This document shows positions 1 to 7,782 of a stretch of 64,000 bases of DNA, piece by piece. The stretch is from positions 2,814,001-2,878,000 of the forward strand of contig OU696591.1 in the NCBI GenBank assembly GCA_916048095.2, in the 5' to 3' direction. How positions within the stretch are numbered: position 1 is the first letter of the stretch; every line of letters starts with the position of its first letter. The stretch comes from Sacculina carcini (lineage: Eukaryota; Arthropoda; Thecostraca; Sacculinidae). The notes below the pieces were generated by a model, which did no database searches, was not told the origin of the DNA, and worked only from the letters and a program-made list of their open reading frames with translations. A program made the position numbers and the translations under genes.

Positions 1-363
1 CCGAGGTCCTCGGGATTCGAGCAGAGTCTTACGCGGTCCGGCCATTGTAGATGTTCAAGAGAGATGGTTTATATGTGGTATATATAGTGCGCAAGCACGA
101 GTGTACAATTAATTTTCTTTATTTTCTTTATTTTCTTTATTTTCTTTATTTTCTTTATTTTCTTTATTTTCTTTATTTTCTTTATTTTCTTTATTTTCTT
201 TATTTTCTTTATTTTCTTTATTTTCTTTATTTTCTTTATTTTCTTTATTTTCTTTATTTTCTTTATTTTCTTTATTTTCTTTATTTTCTTTAATTCATCC
301 AATTTATTTCGATTATTTGTGTGTAGAGTTTAGTGTTGAGTGAAGAAAGTTATTACCTGGCTG

Positions 364-416
364 GGATTCGAACCGAGGTCCTCGGGGTTCGAGCAGAGTC
401 TTACGCGGTCCGGCCA
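364..416 (-). promoter_or_regulatory. Internal Pol III type 2 promoter (A box and B box)
   Basis: On the - strand the A box TGGCCGGACCG spans 416 down to 406 and the B box GGTTCGAATCC spans 374 down to 364, with 31 bp between them. The B box matches the tRNA/SINE consensus exactly, and the spacing is within the tRNA range. The same pair recurs in essentially every full cassette. In the right arm the first pair is at 51545-51555 and 51587-51597. Activity is inferred from the sequence match. Confidence 0.82.
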
Positions 417-450
417 TTGTAGATGTTCAAGAGAGATGGTTTATATGTGG

Positions 451-458
451 TATATATA
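451..458 (-). promoter_or_regulatory. TATA-like element upstream of the Pol III boxes
   Basis: TATATATA lies about 35 bp upstream of the A box in cassette sense and is conserved in almost all copies. Two cassettes of the right arm (near 52160 and 53540) read TATATGTA instead. A TATA box at this distance would sit roughly 20-30 bp before a normal Pol III start and could fix the start site. That role is inferred. Confidence 0.5.
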
Positions 459-947
459 GTGCGCAAGCACGAGTGTTATTTTCTATATTTTCTTTATTTT
501 CTTTATTTTCTTTATTTTCTTTATTTTCTTTATTTTCTTTATTTTCTTTATTTTCTTTATTTTCTTTATTTTCTTTATTTTCTTTATTTTCTTTATTTTC
601 TTTATTTTCTTTATTTTCTTTATTTTCTTTATTTTCTTTATTTTCTTTATTTTCTTTATTTTCTTTATTTTCTTTATTTTCTTTATTTTATTTATTTTCT
701 TTATTTTCTTTATTTTCTTTATTTTCTTTATTTTCTTTATTTTCTTTATTTTCCTTAATTCATCCAATTTATTTCGATTATTTGTGTGTAGAGTTTAGTG
801 TTGAGTGAAGAAAGTTATTACCTGGCTGGGATTCGAACCGAGGTCCTCGGGGTTCGAGCAGAGTCTTACGCGGTCCGGCCATTGTAGATGTTCAAGAGAG
901 ATGGTTTATATGTGGTATATATAGTGCGCAAGCACGAGTGTTATTTT

Positions 948-952
948 CTTTA
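948..952. other. Target-site duplication, left copy (CTTTA)
   Basis: The five bases CTTTA directly precede the left LTR and are repeated directly after the right LTR at 5084-5088. A 5-bp duplication is usual for Ty3/gypsy and BEL elements. The target lies inside a 9-mer array, so CTTTA is also part of the repeat unit and some of the match could be chance, but element and flanks fit with no leftover bases. Confidence 0.85.
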
Positions 953-1256
953 TGTAATAAACGCACAGACGCTCAACTCGCACAGCAGAGTATCTCCTCC
1001 AACCCTCAAACCACAAACACGACTCCTCGCTCACACCGTGACACACACACACACACGCACACACACCAAGCCTCACCCGCCGCAGCAACCAATCAGCAGC
1101 GAGCCGGTCACTCGCCGCCGCCGCGGGCATGAACAATTCACGGCGTGTCAGTCATACTAGTACATACATACATACATACAAACATAGTACACAACACGAG
1201 CACAAACGCGAATAACACACACACACACACTAACACTCCATGCACATAACACTACA
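953..1256 (-). repeat. 3' LTR
   Basis: This 304-bp repeat is the downstream LTR in element sense. It contains a (CA)n stretch, a CATA tetranucleotide run, a GC-rich GCCGCCGCCG segment and a CCAAT-type box (CCAATC on the + strand). I see no AATAAA in the sense direction, so the polyadenylation signal is unclear. No difference from the other LTR was found by eye. Confidence 0.95.
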
Positions 1257-1427
1257 TGCACACCTGGCTTCAAGAGCCAACTAAACGTATAAATCTACAA
1301 TATGCGGTAAAGTGGAAACGCTACACAGACAAACACATGACAATAACAATGACAAATGCGTATCGACTGAACACGCACTCACACATGCATACTCACACGC
1401 ACTCACACAATAGCATGAACATCAATA
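1257..1427 (-). other. Non-coding 3' region of the element
   Basis: These 171 bp lie between the pol stop codon and the 3' LTR. A polypurine tract is expected next to the LTR, but the adjoining bases (GCCAGGTGTGCA in sense) are mixed. A small hairpin, TGGCT-TCAAG-AGCCA, lies at 1265-1279. The rest is AT-rich with CACA-type simple sequence. No gene is seen. Confidence 0.6.
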
Positions 1428-4028
1428 TTAAAATAATTGACGCGGCGCAGGATTGGCCCGTAATAAACGCACAGCAGAGCGACTAGGCAAGTCATTCGGT
1501 TGTTCACTCATCTGCACCGGTTCAACAACTCTTTCAGGCTGAGCTGCAGCAGGCGGAACTGTCACGAGAGCCGGACGACGCTCTTCTTCCTGCTGCTGCT
1601 GCTGCTGCTGCACACCAGGCGGCACACTGACAGCCACGCGTCGATTGCACGGCCTCAGACTTCTCACGTGACGAGGCACTCCGTCGACTTCGACGCTGAG
1701 CTGAGAGGTCACACCAGTCACAGTGCCGATGTGTGACCTGGTGTGACAACTTGCACCTCGCTGCCGAACCCACACAACATCTCCAAGTTTGAACTTGCAG
1801 CGCACAGAAGCGTTGTTAACTTGAGCGTTGCCAGAATGTGGCGGCGTCGGGATTGGCCGCGACCGCACGCGATATTTATATATCTGCATGGCAGGCGCGG
1901 AACTGTCTGTGCGGCTGTCCTTTGGAGTCATGTTGTACCAATGTACAGCTTCCGATACAGAACAGTTCGACCTAGCAGCGATTGTTTTGATGGTGCGATG
2001 GCTGCGCTCAGCGATGGCATTTCCAGTGGGCTCATATGCGCACCGAAAAATCAAATTGACACCCCATTTTTCGAGCATGCTTTTGAAAGCAGCGCTGCGA
2101 AACACAGTTGCGTTATCGGCCAGAACTTCCGCTGGTGGACCGCGCTCATAAAAAATGTTCTCCAAGTGCAAGATGACATTCACACTGTCTTGCTGTCTCA
2201 GGTGACGCCACAGTGAGAATCGCGACGGGCCACAGTCGATCACAGTGAGGTAATGGTGAAGCCCTGCGTGCGTCACGTCGATGGCCAGACGATGCCAGTT
2301 GCGCTTTACGTGCAGCTTGCCTGCTGCCCACCGCACAGGAGCAGGATCAACTGACTGGCATGCATCACAATTTCTCACCACCGTTTGGGCCATCCTTCTG
2401 CTCACACACGGGTCTTTCTTCTTCGAGAAATACAGTGTTCGCCTCACACCAGGGTGACCAGAGGCCTCATGCACGGCTCGCACGACAGCGAGAGGATCAT
2501 GCGGTGAAGTACACGGTGCTGCCGCTGCTGCTGCCACTGACACGGCTGCATTAGGTTGCTTTCTCAGCCAGGCGGTGGGCACACGAGTCAGCTGGTCCGC
2601 CAGATTGCAACTTGAGCTGACTTCTCCACCATCACGCAGCTTGTCATCCCAGCTTGCAGTTGCAGCATTTGCTCGACGCTTGATGTATGCTGCCGCCACA
2701 CGCAACCAGCCACACACTGGCATGTGCCCTGTCAGCTTGCCACAAACTGAAAACACGTTCCGCCGTGTGAGAACATCCGGTATGTCACCAACACAGTTGT
2801 CACGGCGCCAACGCAGATGACGACCATGACTGTCCACTCTGACACCAAGTACACGAGCGCCGTCTCGCAGTCGCTCGGGAGCTTTGCACACGAGGCCGTA
2901 TTTTTCCAGGTGTGCAACCACCTTGTCCACACCAACGACATTCGCGTTCACAAGCACATCGTCGATGTAGGAAGACGTACCCTGAAACACGGTCGGGTCC
3001 TGTTTCAACACAGTCTCCAGTACGGCTTGCATCACCAATGGGGCGACATTGAGACCGAATCCGAGTCTAGTGAGACAAAAACGGCGGCCCTCGAAATTGA
3101 CGGTTTGAAAAGGCCACAAGTCGGAGCTCACGGCGATTTGCAAGTAAGCCTTCCTCAAATCGATCAACACCGCACTGCCTCCAACACGTCTCCACAGGCG
3201 AATTTTGTCGGCACAAACGTCACTGTTAGCAGTGAATGGATTTATGAAGTCATTGAGCTCTCTGAAGTCAAGGACTGGCCTGGTTTTTTGCTTATTATTT
3301 TGAACGACAGCCATTAGGGGAATTAACGCTTTCGCAGGTCCGTGCTCTCGTTCATCATATCGTTGCAGCCAGCCACGCTTGATCCAGTCCAATACTTCTC
3401 TACGGTATTCCATTCGAACACTGGGCTTCATGGCGTATTCACGAACTTTGTTTTTTAGAGCACCTGGTGGCCGTCCGTCCGCCCATTTCCACGCAGCTGT
3501 CCACTGTTTCTTGTCAGCACTGAATTTTGCTGTAAAGTCTTGTCGTTCAATGACAAGGTCGGTCAGTTTACCCGGCATTGCACCAGAAGCGTCAGCCGCT
3601 CCAGCCGTGTACTGAGTTCCTGCTGTAGCGTCACAATGCACACCAAGTCTCACATTACCCTCGCCACTGATGCACACACCACCGTAGGACGATATACCAT
3701 TCATACCCAACACAAATTCAAAATTCAAAGGTTTGAAGCTGACAACCATGGCTTCAACAAATTTTGGTGAATGAGCAGCACTTTGTAAGCATACCATTGT
3801 CCTGCCAAGACTCCTATGCTTGGTGCCGTCTACAGTTACAATAGTGCAAACATATGGTTCCCATGAACCACAGCACGACTGATGAATTATACACTTGGAA
3901 CAGCCTGAGTCGACGAGTACAAATTTCTCACAATCATTTACTCGCATGAGTGTCGTGGGTAACGCGTCATTGGCAAACGAGAAGACGCCGACGCTCACGC
4001 GTCTTCTCGCTGTCCGTTTCCCGAACAT
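1428..4028 (-). CDS. pol: Pol polyprotein: protease, reverse transcriptase, integrase (RNase H deleted)
   Basis: This 866-residue frame is counted from an ATG at 4028, but it is probably entered by -1 frameshifting at 4016-4022, because the ATG lies inside the upstream frame. The aspartic protease has its DSG active site at residues 40-42. The reverse transcriptase spans about 200-410, with catalytic Asp290 (VLIDL) and YIDD at 354-357. The integrase zinc-binding domain has His520, His525, Cys554 and Cys557. The catalytic triad is Asp584, Asp638 and Glu674, a D,D35E arrangement. A chromodomain-free C-terminal region with GTVTGV and RHVRSLRP motifs follows (about 745-795), then a glutamine-rich tail. 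Between the thumb (about 450) and integrase only about 70 residues remain. They include NLADQLTR (475-482), which resembles the end of RNase H in gypsy elements, so RNase H itself was probably lost by an in-frame deletion. Conventional replication would need RNase H supplied in trans. Confidence 0.92.
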   Translation of the reverse strand: MFGKRTARRRVSVGVFSFANDALPTTLMRVNDCEKFVLVDSGCSKCIIHQSCCGSWEPYVCTIVTVDGTKHRSLGRTMVCLQSAAHSPKFVEAMVVSFKPLNFEFVLGMNGISSYGGVCISGEGNVRLGVHCDATAGTQYTAGAADASGAMPGKLTDLVIERQDFTAKFSADKKQWTAAWKWADGRPPGALKNKVREYAMKPSVRMEYRREVLDWIKRGWLQRYDEREHGPAKALIPLMAVVQNNKQKTRPVLDFRELNDFINPFTANSDVCADKIRLWRRVGGSAVLIDLRKAYLQIAVSSDLWPFQTVNFEGRRFCLTRLGFGLNVAPLVMQAVLETVLKQDPTVFQGTSSYIDDVLVNANVVGVDKVVAHLEKYGLVCKAPERLRDGARVLGVRVDSHGRHLRWRRDNCVGDIPDVLTRRNVFSVCGKLTGHMPVCGWLRVAAAYIKRRANAATASWDDKLRDGGEVSSSCNLADQLTRVPTAWLRKQPNAAVSVAAAAAAPCTSPHDPLAVVRAVHEASGHPGVRRTLYFSKKKDPCVSRRMAQTVVRNCDACQSVDPAPVRWAAGKLHVKRNWHRLAIDVTHAGLHHYLTVIDCGPSRFSLWRHLRQQDSVNVILHLENIFYERGPPAEVLADNATVFRSAAFKSMLEKWGVNLIFRCAYEPTGNAIAERSHRTIKTIAARSNCSVSEAVHWYNMTPKDSRTDSSAPAMQIYKYRVRSRPIPTPPHSGNAQVNNASVRCKFKLGDVVWVRQRGASCHTRSHIGTVTGVTSQLSVEVDGVPRHVRSLRPCNRRVAVSVPPGVQQQQQQQEEERRPALVTVPPAAAQPERVVEPVQMSEQPNDLPSRSAVRLLRANPAPRQLF
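1460..1479 (-). repeat. LTR-terminus-like segment at the end of pol
   Basis: These 20 bases match the outer end of the LTR (954 onward) with one 17-bp gap. The gap runs between two GCACAG motifs, so it looks like a deletion between short direct repeats. The segment codes for the last residues of Pol. It may be a relic of an older LTR, or a conserved terminal signal copied inward. Confidence 0.6.
3976..4011 (-). promoter_or_regulatory. Frameshift-stimulating hairpin (possible pseudoknot)
   Basis: In sense orientation a 13-bp stem pairs 4011-3999 with 3988-3976, with one G-U pair and a 10-nt loop that holds the stop codon of the zinc-knuckle frame. The stem begins 4 nt after the slippery heptamer. 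Loop bases 3994-3990 (GCGTC) could also pair with GACGC at 3968-3964 to make an H-type pseudoknot, which is speculative. A stable stem a few nucleotides downstream is the known stimulator of -1 frameshifting. Confidence 0.85.
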
Positions 4029-4252
4029 TGTGCAGCAAAATGTCCTTTAACGCCACATTTAAAGCAGTAAACATTTCTCGGCTTATGACGGCTATTATAA
4101 CGCGTATTTGACTTGTGGCTTTTCTCACTCAACTGATTGCACGTTTGTGCGCATTTGAATGACTGTTCTTTGGTAGCATTGACACAGGAACAACTGCCAC
4201 AATGGCGGTCACTCGTCACTGAGGTGGAATACCTGCAATGGCGGCCTCTTCG
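3995..4252 (-). pseudogene. gag: Gag nucleocapsid segment with CCHC zinc knuckle, out of frame with capsid
   Basis: This frame is open from just after a stop at 4253-4255 to TGA at 3995-3997. It is basic and contains one zinc knuckle, C-x2-C-x4-H-x4-C, encoded by about 4066 to 4025. It overlaps the capsid frame by about 35 bp and has no convincing ATG. In related elements capsid and knuckle form one Gag, so a small indel between 4218 and 4252 has probably split them here. No slippery heptamer is visible in that overlap. The downstream end overlaps pol and contains the GGGAAAC frameshift site in the correct phase. An alternative is that capsid and knuckle are joined by an unrecognised recoding event. 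Confidence 0.75.
4016..4022 (-). promoter_or_regulatory. -1 ribosomal frameshift slippery site GGGAAAC
   Basis: In sense the heptamer reads G GGA AAC, in phase with the zinc-knuckle frame (codons TCG GGA AAC). Slipping back one base gives GGG AAA CGG, exactly the pol frame. The knuckle frame ends 19 nt after the heptamer. X XXY YYZ heptamers of this type are established retroviral frameshift sites, and this one is followed by a strong hairpin. Confidence 0.9.
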
Positions 4253-4764
4253 TCAGCCAATATTCCGAGAGCGCTCTCCACCAGCTGAGACACGGTCATT
4301 TCTGATATTCGAGCGTTGGCACGGAGTGTTCGACGCACGTAGTCGGGCAGACCGTGGACGAAAGCGCTGTTTATCGCTGCTTCCTGCAGTCCACCAGCGA
4401 GCTGAGCGAGTCGTTTTATATCCGCAAGATACGCGTCAACCGGTTCTCTAGACTGTAGCCGACGCGTCACCAGCTGATCATAAGCAGAAAAAGAATCGAC
4501 CTCGAACGCCTTCACCAACGCTCGCTGAACTTGATCCACATCAAGTTTGCTTTGATCCGAAAGCTGGTCATACACTCGGTATGCATTTCCTGTGAGTCGA
4601 AGTGGGATGACGGCAGCAACAAACGAAACGTTGTACAATCTGCATATCCAATGCAACTTGCTGAACCATTCAGACACGGAGCAATCATCATTGCCTCTGA
4701 ACTCCGGAATAAGTTTGATGTCAAACGCCATCGCACCAGGAGCAACACTCTCAGACTTGGACAT
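4216..4764 (-). CDS. gag: Gag capsid-like protein
   Basis: This frame encodes 182 residues from ATG at 4764, only 15 nt inside the end of the 5' LTR. The same frame is open into the LTR as far as 4836, but a start there would lie in repeated LTR sequence and is less likely. The protein has the pattern of a retrotransposon capsid: F-x-G-N-D near residue 28, a conserved Trp, an IPLRLTGNA segment, a QLVTRRLQ segment and a GLPDYVRR motif near residue 145. It would assemble the virus-like particle in the cytoplasm. It stops at TGA 4216-4218 before the RNA-binding zinc knuckle, which continues in the -1 frame. The usual 5' leader with a primer-binding site is absent. Confidence 0.82.
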   Translation of the reverse strand: MSKSESVAPGAMAFDIKLIPEFRGNDDCSVSEWFSKLHWICRLYNVSFVAAVIPLRLTGNAYRVYDQLSDQSKLDVDQVQRALVKAFEVDSFSAYDQLVTRRLQSREPVDAYLADIKRLAQLAGGLQEAAINSAFVHGLPDYVRRTLRANARISEMTVSQLVESALGILADEEAAIAGIPPQ

Positions 4765-4779
4765 TGTGCCGAAATAGCT

Positions 4780-5083
4780 TGTAATAAACGCACAGACGCT
4801 CAACTCGCACAGCAGAGTATCTCCTCCAACCCTCAAACCACAAACACGACTCCTCGCTCACACCGTGACACACACACACACACGCACACACACCAAGCCT
4901 CACCCGCCGCAGCAACCAATCAGCAGCGAGCCGGTCACTCGCCGCCGCCGCGGGCATGAACAATTCACGGCGTGTCAGTCATACTAGTACATACATACAT
5001 ACATACAAACATAGTACACAACACGAGCACAAACGCGAATAACACACACACACACACTAACACTCCATGCACATAACACTACA
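4780..5083 (-). repeat. 5' LTR
   Basis: This 304-bp LTR is the promoter-side copy in element sense and looks identical to 953-1256. A GATTGG (CCAAT) motif is at 4916-4921 and a GC-rich segment lies just upstream of it in sense. The sense sequence following the LTR begins AGCTATTTCGG, which is not the TGG expected of a tRNA primer-binding site. Confidence 0.95.
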
Positions 5084-5088
5084 CTTTA
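5084..5088. other. Target-site duplication, right copy (CTTTA)
   Basis: This copy of CTTTA directly follows the right LTR and matches 948-952. The interrupted 9-mer array resumes here. Confidence 0.85.
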
Positions 5089-6627
5089 TTTTCTTTATTT
5101 TCTTTATTTTCTTTATTTTCTTTATTTTCTTTATTTTCTTTATTTTCTTTATTTTCTTTATTTTCTTTATTTTCTTTATTTTCTTTATTTTCTTTATTTT
5201 CTTTATTTTTTTTATTTTCTTTATTTTCTTTATTTTCTTTATTTTCTTTATTTTCTTTATTTTCTTTATTTTCTTTATTTTCTTTATTTTCTTTATTTTC
5301 TTTATTTTCTTTATTTTCTTTATTTTCTTTATTTTCTTTATTTTCTTTATTTTCTTTATTTTCTTTATTTTCTTTAATTCATCCAATTTATTTCGATTAT
5401 TTGTGTGTAGAGTTTAGTGTTGAGTGAAGAAAGTTATTACCTGGCTGGGATTCGAACCGAGGTCCTCGGGGTTCGAGCAGAGTCTTACGCGGTCCGGCCA
5501 TTGTAGATGTTCAAGAGAGATGGTTTATATGTGGTATATATAGTGCGCAAGCACGAGTGTTATTTTCTTTATTTTCTTTATTTTCTTTATTTTCTTTATT
5601 TTCTTTATTTTCTTTATTTTCTTTATTTTCTTTATTTTCTTTATTTTCTTTATTTTCTTTATTTTCTTTATTTTCTTTATTTTCTTTATTTTCTTTATTT
5701 TCTTTATTTTCTTTATTTTCTTTATTTTCTTTATTTTCTTTATTTTCTTTATTTTCTTTATTTTCTTTATTTTCTTTATTTTCTTTATTTTCTTTATTTT
5801 CTTTATTTTCTTTATTTTCTTTATTTTCTTTATTTTCTTTATTTTCTTTATTTTCTTTATTTTCTTTATTTTCTTTATTTTCTTTATTTTCTTTATTTTC
5901 TTTATTTTCTTTAATTCATCCAATTTATTTCGATTATTTGTGTGTAGAGTTTAGTGTTGAGTGAAGAAAGTTTTTACCTGGCTGGGATTCGAACCGAGGT
6001 CCTCGGGGTTCGAGCAGTCTTACGCGGTCCGGCCATTGTAGATGTTCAAGAGAGATGGTTTATATGTGGTATATATAGTGCGCAAGCACGAGTGTTATTT
6101 TCTTTATTTTCTTTATTTTCTTTATTTTCTTTATTTTCTTTATTTTCTTTATTTTCTTTATTTTCTTTATTTTCTTTATTTTCTTTATTTTCTTTATTTT
6201 CTTTATTTTCTTTATTTTCTTTATTTTCTTTATTTTCTTTATTTTCTTTATTTTCTTTATTTTCTTTATTTTCTTTATTTTCTTTATTTTCTTTATTTTC
6301 TTTATTTTCTTTATTTTCTTTATTTTCTTTATTTTCTTTATTTTCTTTATTTTCTTTATTTTCTTTATTTTCTTTATTTTCTTTATTTTCTTTATTTTCT
6401 TTATTTTCTTTATTTTCTTTATTTTCTTTATTTTCTTTATTTTCTTTATTTTCTTTATTTTCTTTATTTTCTTTATTTTCTTTATTTTCTTTATTTTCTT
6501 TATTTTCTTTATTTTCTTTATTTTCTTTATTTTCTTTATTTTCTATATTTTCTTTATTTTCTTTATTTTCTTTATTTTCTTTATTTTCTTTATTTTCTTT
6601 ATTTTCTTTATTTTCTTTATTTTCTTT
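5084..6627 (-). repeat. Satellite monomers between the retrotransposon and HOR-A
   Basis: The rest of the interrupted 9-mer array (about 32 copies) runs to 5373. Two monomers follow, with cassettes around 5374-5560 and 5912-6095. Both have the short junction. The second cassette carries two private changes: GTTTTTACC for GTTATTACC near 5970, and loss of AG in GAGCAGTCTT near 6015. The second array (6095-6627) is long and has one CTATATTTT variant. Confidence 0.92.
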
Positions 6628-7749
6628 AATTCATCCAATTTATTTCGATTATTTGTGTGTAGAGTTTAGTGTTGAGTGAAGAAAGTTATTACCTGGCTGG
6701 GATTCGAACCGAGGTCCTCGGGGTTCGAGCAGAGTCTTACGCGGTCCGGCCATTGTAGATGTTCAAGAGAGATGGTTTATATGTGGTATATATAGTGCGC
6801 AAGCACGAGTGTTATTTTCTTTATTTTCTTTATTTTCTTTATTTTCTTTATTTTCTTTATTTTCTTTATTTTCTTTATTTTCTTTATTTTCTATATTTTC
6901 TTTATTTTCTTTATTTTCTTTATTTTCTTTATTTTCTTTATTTTCTTTATTTTCTTTATTTTCTTTATTTTCTTTATTTTCTTTATTTTCTTTATTTTCT
7001 TTATTTTCTTTATTTTCTTTATTTTCTTTATTTTCTTTATTTTCTTTATTTTCTTTATTTTCTTTATTTTCTTTATTTTCTTTATTTTCTTTATTTTCTT
7101 TATTTTCTTTATTTTCTTTATTTTCTTTATTTTCTTTATTTTCTTTATTTTCTTCATTTTCTTCATTTTCTTCATTTTCTTCATTTTCTTCATTTTCTTC
7201 ATTTTCTTCATTTTCTTCATTTTCTTCATTTTCTTCATTTTCTTTATTTTCTTTATTTTCTTTATTTTCTTTATTTTCTTTATTTTCTTTATTTTCTTTA
7301 TTTTCTTTATTTTCTTTATTTTCTTTATTTTCTTTATTTTCTTTATTTTCTTTATTTTCTTTATTTTCTTTATTTTCTTTATTTTCTTTATTTTCTTTAT
7401 TTTCTTTATTTTCTTTATTTTCTTTATTTTCTTGATTTTCTTGATTTTCTTGATTTTCTTTATTTTCTTTATTTTCTTTATTTTCTATATTTTCTTTATT
7501 TTCTTTATTTTCTTTATTTTCTTTAATTCATCCAATTTATTTGTTTATATGTGGTATATATAGTGCGCAAGCACGAGTGTACAATTAATTTTCTTTATTT
7601 TCTTTATTTTCTTTATTTTCTTTATTTTCTTTATTTTCTTTATTTTCTTTATTTTCTTTATTTTCTTTATTTTCTTTATTTTCTTTATTTTCTTTATTTT
7701 CTTTATTTTTTTTATTTTCTTTATTTTCTTTATTTTCTTTATTTTCTTT

Positions 7750-7782
7750 AGAGTTAGAGTTTAGAGTTAGAGCTTGTAGAGT
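7750..7782. repeat. Aberrant array-to-cassette junction with GAGTTAGAG repeats
   Basis: Here the 9-mer array does not pass into AATTCATCCAATTT as elsewhere but into a short imperfect tandem of GAGTTAGAG/TTTAGAG, before rejoining the cassette at GTAGAGTTTAG. The 5' 30 bp of the body have been replaced. It occurs once in the window, in monomer b of HOR-A copy 1. Confidence 0.85.

Larger units (their letters stand above)
292..476 (-). repeat. Representative tRNA-related SINE-like cassette
   Basis: This cassette stands for about 99 near-identical full copies in the window. Read on the - strand it has, in order: a TATA-rich 5' flank, a tRNA-like head with A and B boxes, about 65 bp of unrelated body, and an A-rich tail of (AAAGAAAAT)n supplied by the neighbouring array. 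That order is the one known for tRNA-derived SINEs. The head resembles class II tRNAs (Leu/Ser type) in its A box. It cannot form an acceptor stem, since the seven bases before the A box do not pair with those after the T arm, so it is not a working tRNA gene. A GTGC-GCAA-GCAC hairpin lies near the 5' end. The SINE origin is inferred; the box sequences are seen directly. Confidence 0.8.
1..952 (-). repeat. Satellite monomers left of the retrotransposon
   Basis: The window opens inside a cassette (1 to about 112), followed by about 20 copies of the 9-mer TTTTCTTTA (113-291). A full cassette (292-476) and an array (477-755) follow, then another cassette and the first copies of a third array, which the LTR element interrupts after 952. 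The first cassette has the long junction form, with ACAATTAAT between the cassette and the 9-mers. The next two have the short form without it. The first cassette also carries the GGGATTCGAG variant where most cassettes read GGGGTTCGAG. Cassette sense, as judged by its A and B boxes, is the - strand. Confidence 0.93.
953..5083 (-). mobile_element. LTR retrotransposon, Ty3/gypsy-like, recent but defective copy
   Basis: The element is 4131 bp and reads on the - strand: 5' LTR (4780-5083), gag, zinc knuckle, pol, 3' LTR (953-1256). Both LTRs are 304 bp, start TG and end CA, and look identical by eye. A CTTTA duplication flanks them. The domain order protease, reverse transcriptase, integrase is that of Ty3/gypsy (also BEL) and excludes Ty1/copia. 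Three features argue against autonomy: gag is split between two frames, RNase H is missing from pol, and neither a TGG-starting primer-binding site nor a clear polypurine tract adjoins the LTRs. The element interrupts the 9-mer tail of a satellite monomer and lies in the same direction as the surrounding cassette promoters. Ty3/gypsy assignment is likely but made without alignment. Confidence 0.95.

Noticed and set aside
113..291. Telomeric repeat
   Set aside because: TTTTCTTTA lacks the G-rich character of telomere repeats and is interrupted by cassettes throughout.
1743..3615. Open frames on the + strand within the retrotransposon
   Set aside because: They are antisense to the conserved protease, reverse transcriptase and integrase domains and show no recognisable motif.
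4765..4836. Upstream extension of gag into the 5' LTR
   Set aside because: The frame is open, but it would put the start inside the LTR and add residues unlike capsid. The ATG at 4764 directly precedes the capsid-like sequence.
953..5083. Ty1/copia or a retroviral provirus
   Set aside because: Integrase follows reverse transcriptase, which excludes copia order, and no envelope gene lies between pol and the 3' LTR.
6759..7526. Long open frames giving FLY, SLF, IFF, KIK or NKE repeat proteins, many starting in MFKRDGLYVVYIVRKHEC
   Set aside because: The array unit is 9 bp, so nearly every frame is open by arithmetic. The same frames exist on both strands, the start is cassette sequence holding the Pol III head, and single-base indels in arrays break the frames freely. 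No sign of protein-level selection.
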